Notes under the pieces: generated by a model
Told to the model about the DNA's origin: nothing
Seen by the model: only the letters and a program-made list of their open reading frames with translations
Databases searched by the model: none
Made by a program: the position numbers and the translations under genes
Shown here: positions 62,408 through 64,000 of the stretch, in pieces
Numbering within the stretch: the stretch's first letter is position 1
Layout: each line of letters starts with the position of its first letter
Assembly: GCF_014650175.1 (NCBI RefSeq)
Contig: NZ_BMUL01000009.1
Coordinates: 1-64,000 of the forward strand
Direction: 5' to 3'
DNA length: 64,000 nt
Origin: Streptomyces termitum
GTDB lineage: Bacteria > Actinomycetota > Actinomycetes > Streptomycetales > Streptomycetaceae

Positions 62408-62542
62408 GCCGTACGGGAACGGCCGACGGCGCGCGACGGGACCGCGCGAGGACGGAACCCGACGGGACCACGCGAAGGCGCCCGGCGGGACCCCGCGGCC
62501 GACTCGCCTTCCGGTCGCGGGGGCCGGTCCCGTACCCCTTAT
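62408..62542. other. intergenic, GACGGGACC-type short repeats
   Basis: Three loose copies of a (G)ACGGGACC(G/A)CGCG(A)AGG-type motif with ~30-bp spacing precede the AT-richer operator region. No gene. Confidence 0.4.
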
Positions 62543-62557
62543 GTCAACACCATTGAC
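62543..62557. promoter_or_regulatory. TetR operator, copy 2
   Basis: GTCAACACCATTGAC is the exact reverse complement of the 15-bp core at 59968-59982. It includes a TTGAC -35-like element and lies 85 bp before the oxidase ATG. Confidence 0.85.
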
Positions 62558-62641
62558 CTTGTGGCGCGCCGCCGGGTCTCATGGGCGGCACCTCGTCAAG
62601 GAGCCCCGCGACCGGGCTCCTCCGCGACCCGGAGGACATCC

Positions 62642-64000
62642 ATGGACCCCCTGCTCTCGCTGCGGGACGCCGATCCGACCCCGTTCTGGCTCGACGACCC
62701 GCGCCGCCCCCGCGCCACCCCCGCCCTCGTCGGCGGCACCACCTGCGACCTGCTCGTCGTCGGCGGCGGCTACGCCGGTCTGTGGACCGCGCTCGTCGCC
62801 AAGGAGCGCGATCCCTCCGCCGACGTCGTCCTCATCGAGGCCGACACCGTCGGCCACGCCGCCTCCGGCCGCAACGGCGGCTTCTGCGAATCCAGCCTCA
62901 CCCACGGCCTCGGCAACGGCCTCGACCGCTGGCCCGACCAGATCGGCACCCTCGAACGCCTCGGCCGCGAGAACCTCCGGGCCATGGAGGAGGCCGTCGA
63001 GCGGTACGGCATCGACTGCGACTGGGAGCGCACCGGCTCCCTCACCGTCGCCACCGAACCCCACCAGGTGGCCTGGCTCGCCGAGGAGGCCGAGACCGCC
63101 GCCCGGTACGGCGCCGACACCACGCTCCTCGACGCCGCCGGGGTCCGCGCCGAGATCGACTCCCCGACCTTCCTCGGCGGCCTGTGGAACCGGAGCGACA
63201 CCGCCATGGTCAACCCGGCCCGCCTCGCCTGGGGCCTGAAGCGGGCCTGCCTCGACCTCGGGGTCCGCGTCCACGAGCACACCCCCGGCCTCTCCCTCGA
63301 CGAGCACGGCGCCGTCGTCGCCGTCCGCACCCCCTACGGCCGGATCACCGCCCGCCGGGCCGCCCTCGCCACCAACGCCTTCCCGTCGCTGCTGCGCCGC
63401 CACCGCCCCTACACGGTCCCCGTCTACGACTACGCGCTGATGACGGAACCGCTGAGCGAGGAGCGGCTGGCCTCCGTCGGCTGGAAGAACCGCCAGGGCT
63501 GGTCCGACCCCGCCAACCACTTCCACTACGTCCGGATCTCCACCGACCACCGCATCCTGTGGGGCGGCTACGACGTCGTCCACCACTACGCGGGCCGGGT
63601 CCGCGCCGAGGACTACCGGCGCCCCGAGACCTTCGCCACCCTCGCCCGGAACTTCTTCCGGACCTTCCCCCAGCTGGAGGGCGTCCGCTTCAGCCACGCC
63701 TGGGGCGGCGCCATCGACACCAGCACCCGCTTCTGCGTCTTCTTCGACACCAGTCACCGGGGCAAGGTCGCCTACGCGGCCGGCTTCACCGGCCTCGGCG
63801 TCGGCGCCACCCGCTTCGGGGCCGAGGTGATGCTCGACCTGCTGGCCGGCGACCGCACCGAGCGCACCGCGCTCGACCTGGTGCGTCGCAAGCCGCTGCC
63901 CTTCCCGCCCGAGCCGGTCCGCTCGATCGGCATCGGCCTCACCCAGCGCTCGCTCACCCGGGCCGACCGCAACGAGGGCCGCCGCGACCTGTGGCTGCGC
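62642..64000 (+). CDS. FAD-dependent amine/amino-acid oxidase (DAO/PuuB-like), partial
   Basis: 453 codons with no stop, open at the right edge. ATG with GGAGGA upstream. FAD motif Gly-Gly-Gly-Tyr-Ala-Gly-Leu near residue 41; Ala-Ser-Gly-Arg-Asn-Gly-Gly-Phe near residue 78 is shared with gamma-glutamylputrescine oxidases; Trp-Gly-Gly-Tyr and Gly-Phe-Thr-Gly-Leu-Gly-Val-Gly close the DAO fold. Operator copy 2 sits upstream, so the TetR protein probably controls it. A polyamine or amine catabolic role fits with the amidohydrolase; not proven. Confidence 0.88.
   Translation, partial: MDPLLSLRDADPTPFWLDDPRRPRATPALVGGTTCDLLVVGGGYAGLWTALVAKERDPSADVVLIEADTVGHAASGRNGGFCESSLTHGLGNGLDRWPDQIGTLERLGRENLRAMEEAVERYGIDCDWERTGSLTVATEPHQVAWLAEEAETAARYGADTTLLDAAGVRAEIDSPTFLGGLWNRSDTAMVNPARLAWGLKRACLDLGVRVHEHTPGLSLDEHGAVVAVRTPYGRITARRAALATNAFPSLLRRHRPYTVPVYDYALMTEPLSEERLASVGWKNRQGWSDPANHFHYVRISTDHRILWGGYDVVHHYAGRVRAEDYRRPETFATLARNFFRTFPQLEGVRFSHAWGGAIDTSTRFCVFFDTSHRGKVAYAAGFTGLGVGATRFGAEVMLDLLAGDRTERTALDLVRRKPLPFPPEPVRSIGIGLTQRSLTRADRNEGRRDLWLR

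Overview
This 64 kb window looks like a stretch of Streptomyces chromosome. The DNA is very GC-rich with strong G/C third-position bias. GTG and TTG starts are common, many neighbouring genes overlap by 4 bp (ATGA or GTGA), and the gene set is typical of the genus: BldG-like and SigB/F-type regulators, secreted hydrolases with Ala-rich signal peptides, a PIG-L protein and several two-domain VOC proteins. I see no rRNA, tRNA, CRISPR array, insertion sequence or integrase. The window opens inside an amino acid:[carrier protein] ligase gene and closes inside a FAD oxidoreductase gene.

Layout. 1-1099: carrier-protein aminoacylation operon (ligase C-terminus, small carrier protein, Sfp-type phosphopantetheinyl transferase). 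1141-7251: a UvrA-like ABC protein, a LysE exporter, an alpha/beta hydrolase and a secreted GH8 enzyme with a palindromic operator over its start region. 7340-10126: STAS antagonist, two GHKL anti-sigma ATPases and a SigB/F-type sigma factor, then two truncated small genes. 10157-14885: a fused acyl-CoA carboxyltransferase, a lone cyclic-nucleotide-binding domain, an AfsR-like ATPase without a DNA-binding domain, and a small secreted Cys-containing protein. 14982-20729: nadE, a prolyl-aminopeptidase-like hydrolase, PIG-L deacetylase, a VOC protein, and a divergent FAD reductase/XRE-cupin pair around a palindrome. 20801-24050: quinone oxidoreductase plus two acyl-CoA dehydrogenases in a tight operon. 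24367-29466: complete five-gene peptide/nickel-type ABC importer. 29588-32932: small membrane protein, universal stress protein, DUF5997/LysR-type pair, and a protein that reads like a Cyt-family cytolysin. 33199-35885: FprB-like ferredoxin reductase and an AurF-type di-iron oxygenase under two tandem palindromes. 35999-41081: subtilisin-type protease and a large alpha-amylase. 41262-44290: MarR/MFS pair around a long inverted repeat, and a VOC protein. 44400-51282: GntR, ferredoxin, NitT/TauT-type ABC importer and an AprA-like flavoprotein with a HEAT-repeat tail. 51482-58047: LacI regulator divergent from a second five-gene family-5 ABC importer. 58196-64000: amidohydrolase and TetR, an MFS remnant, a virginiamycin B lyase, a YCII protein and a PuuB/DAO-type oxidase. 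A 15-bp operator core near the TetR gene recurs in front of the oxidase.

The parts most likely to be under-described are the carrier-protein aminoacylation operon, the Cyt-like protein, and the AprA-like/HEAT flavoprotein operon whose binding protein carries an extra NosL-like C-terminus. Several regulons can be read straight from palindromes: TetR/amidohydrolase/oxidase, MarR/MFS, LacI/ABC importer, and AurF/FprB with no regulator gene in the window. All assignments come from reading sequence and remembered family features; no database search was run.
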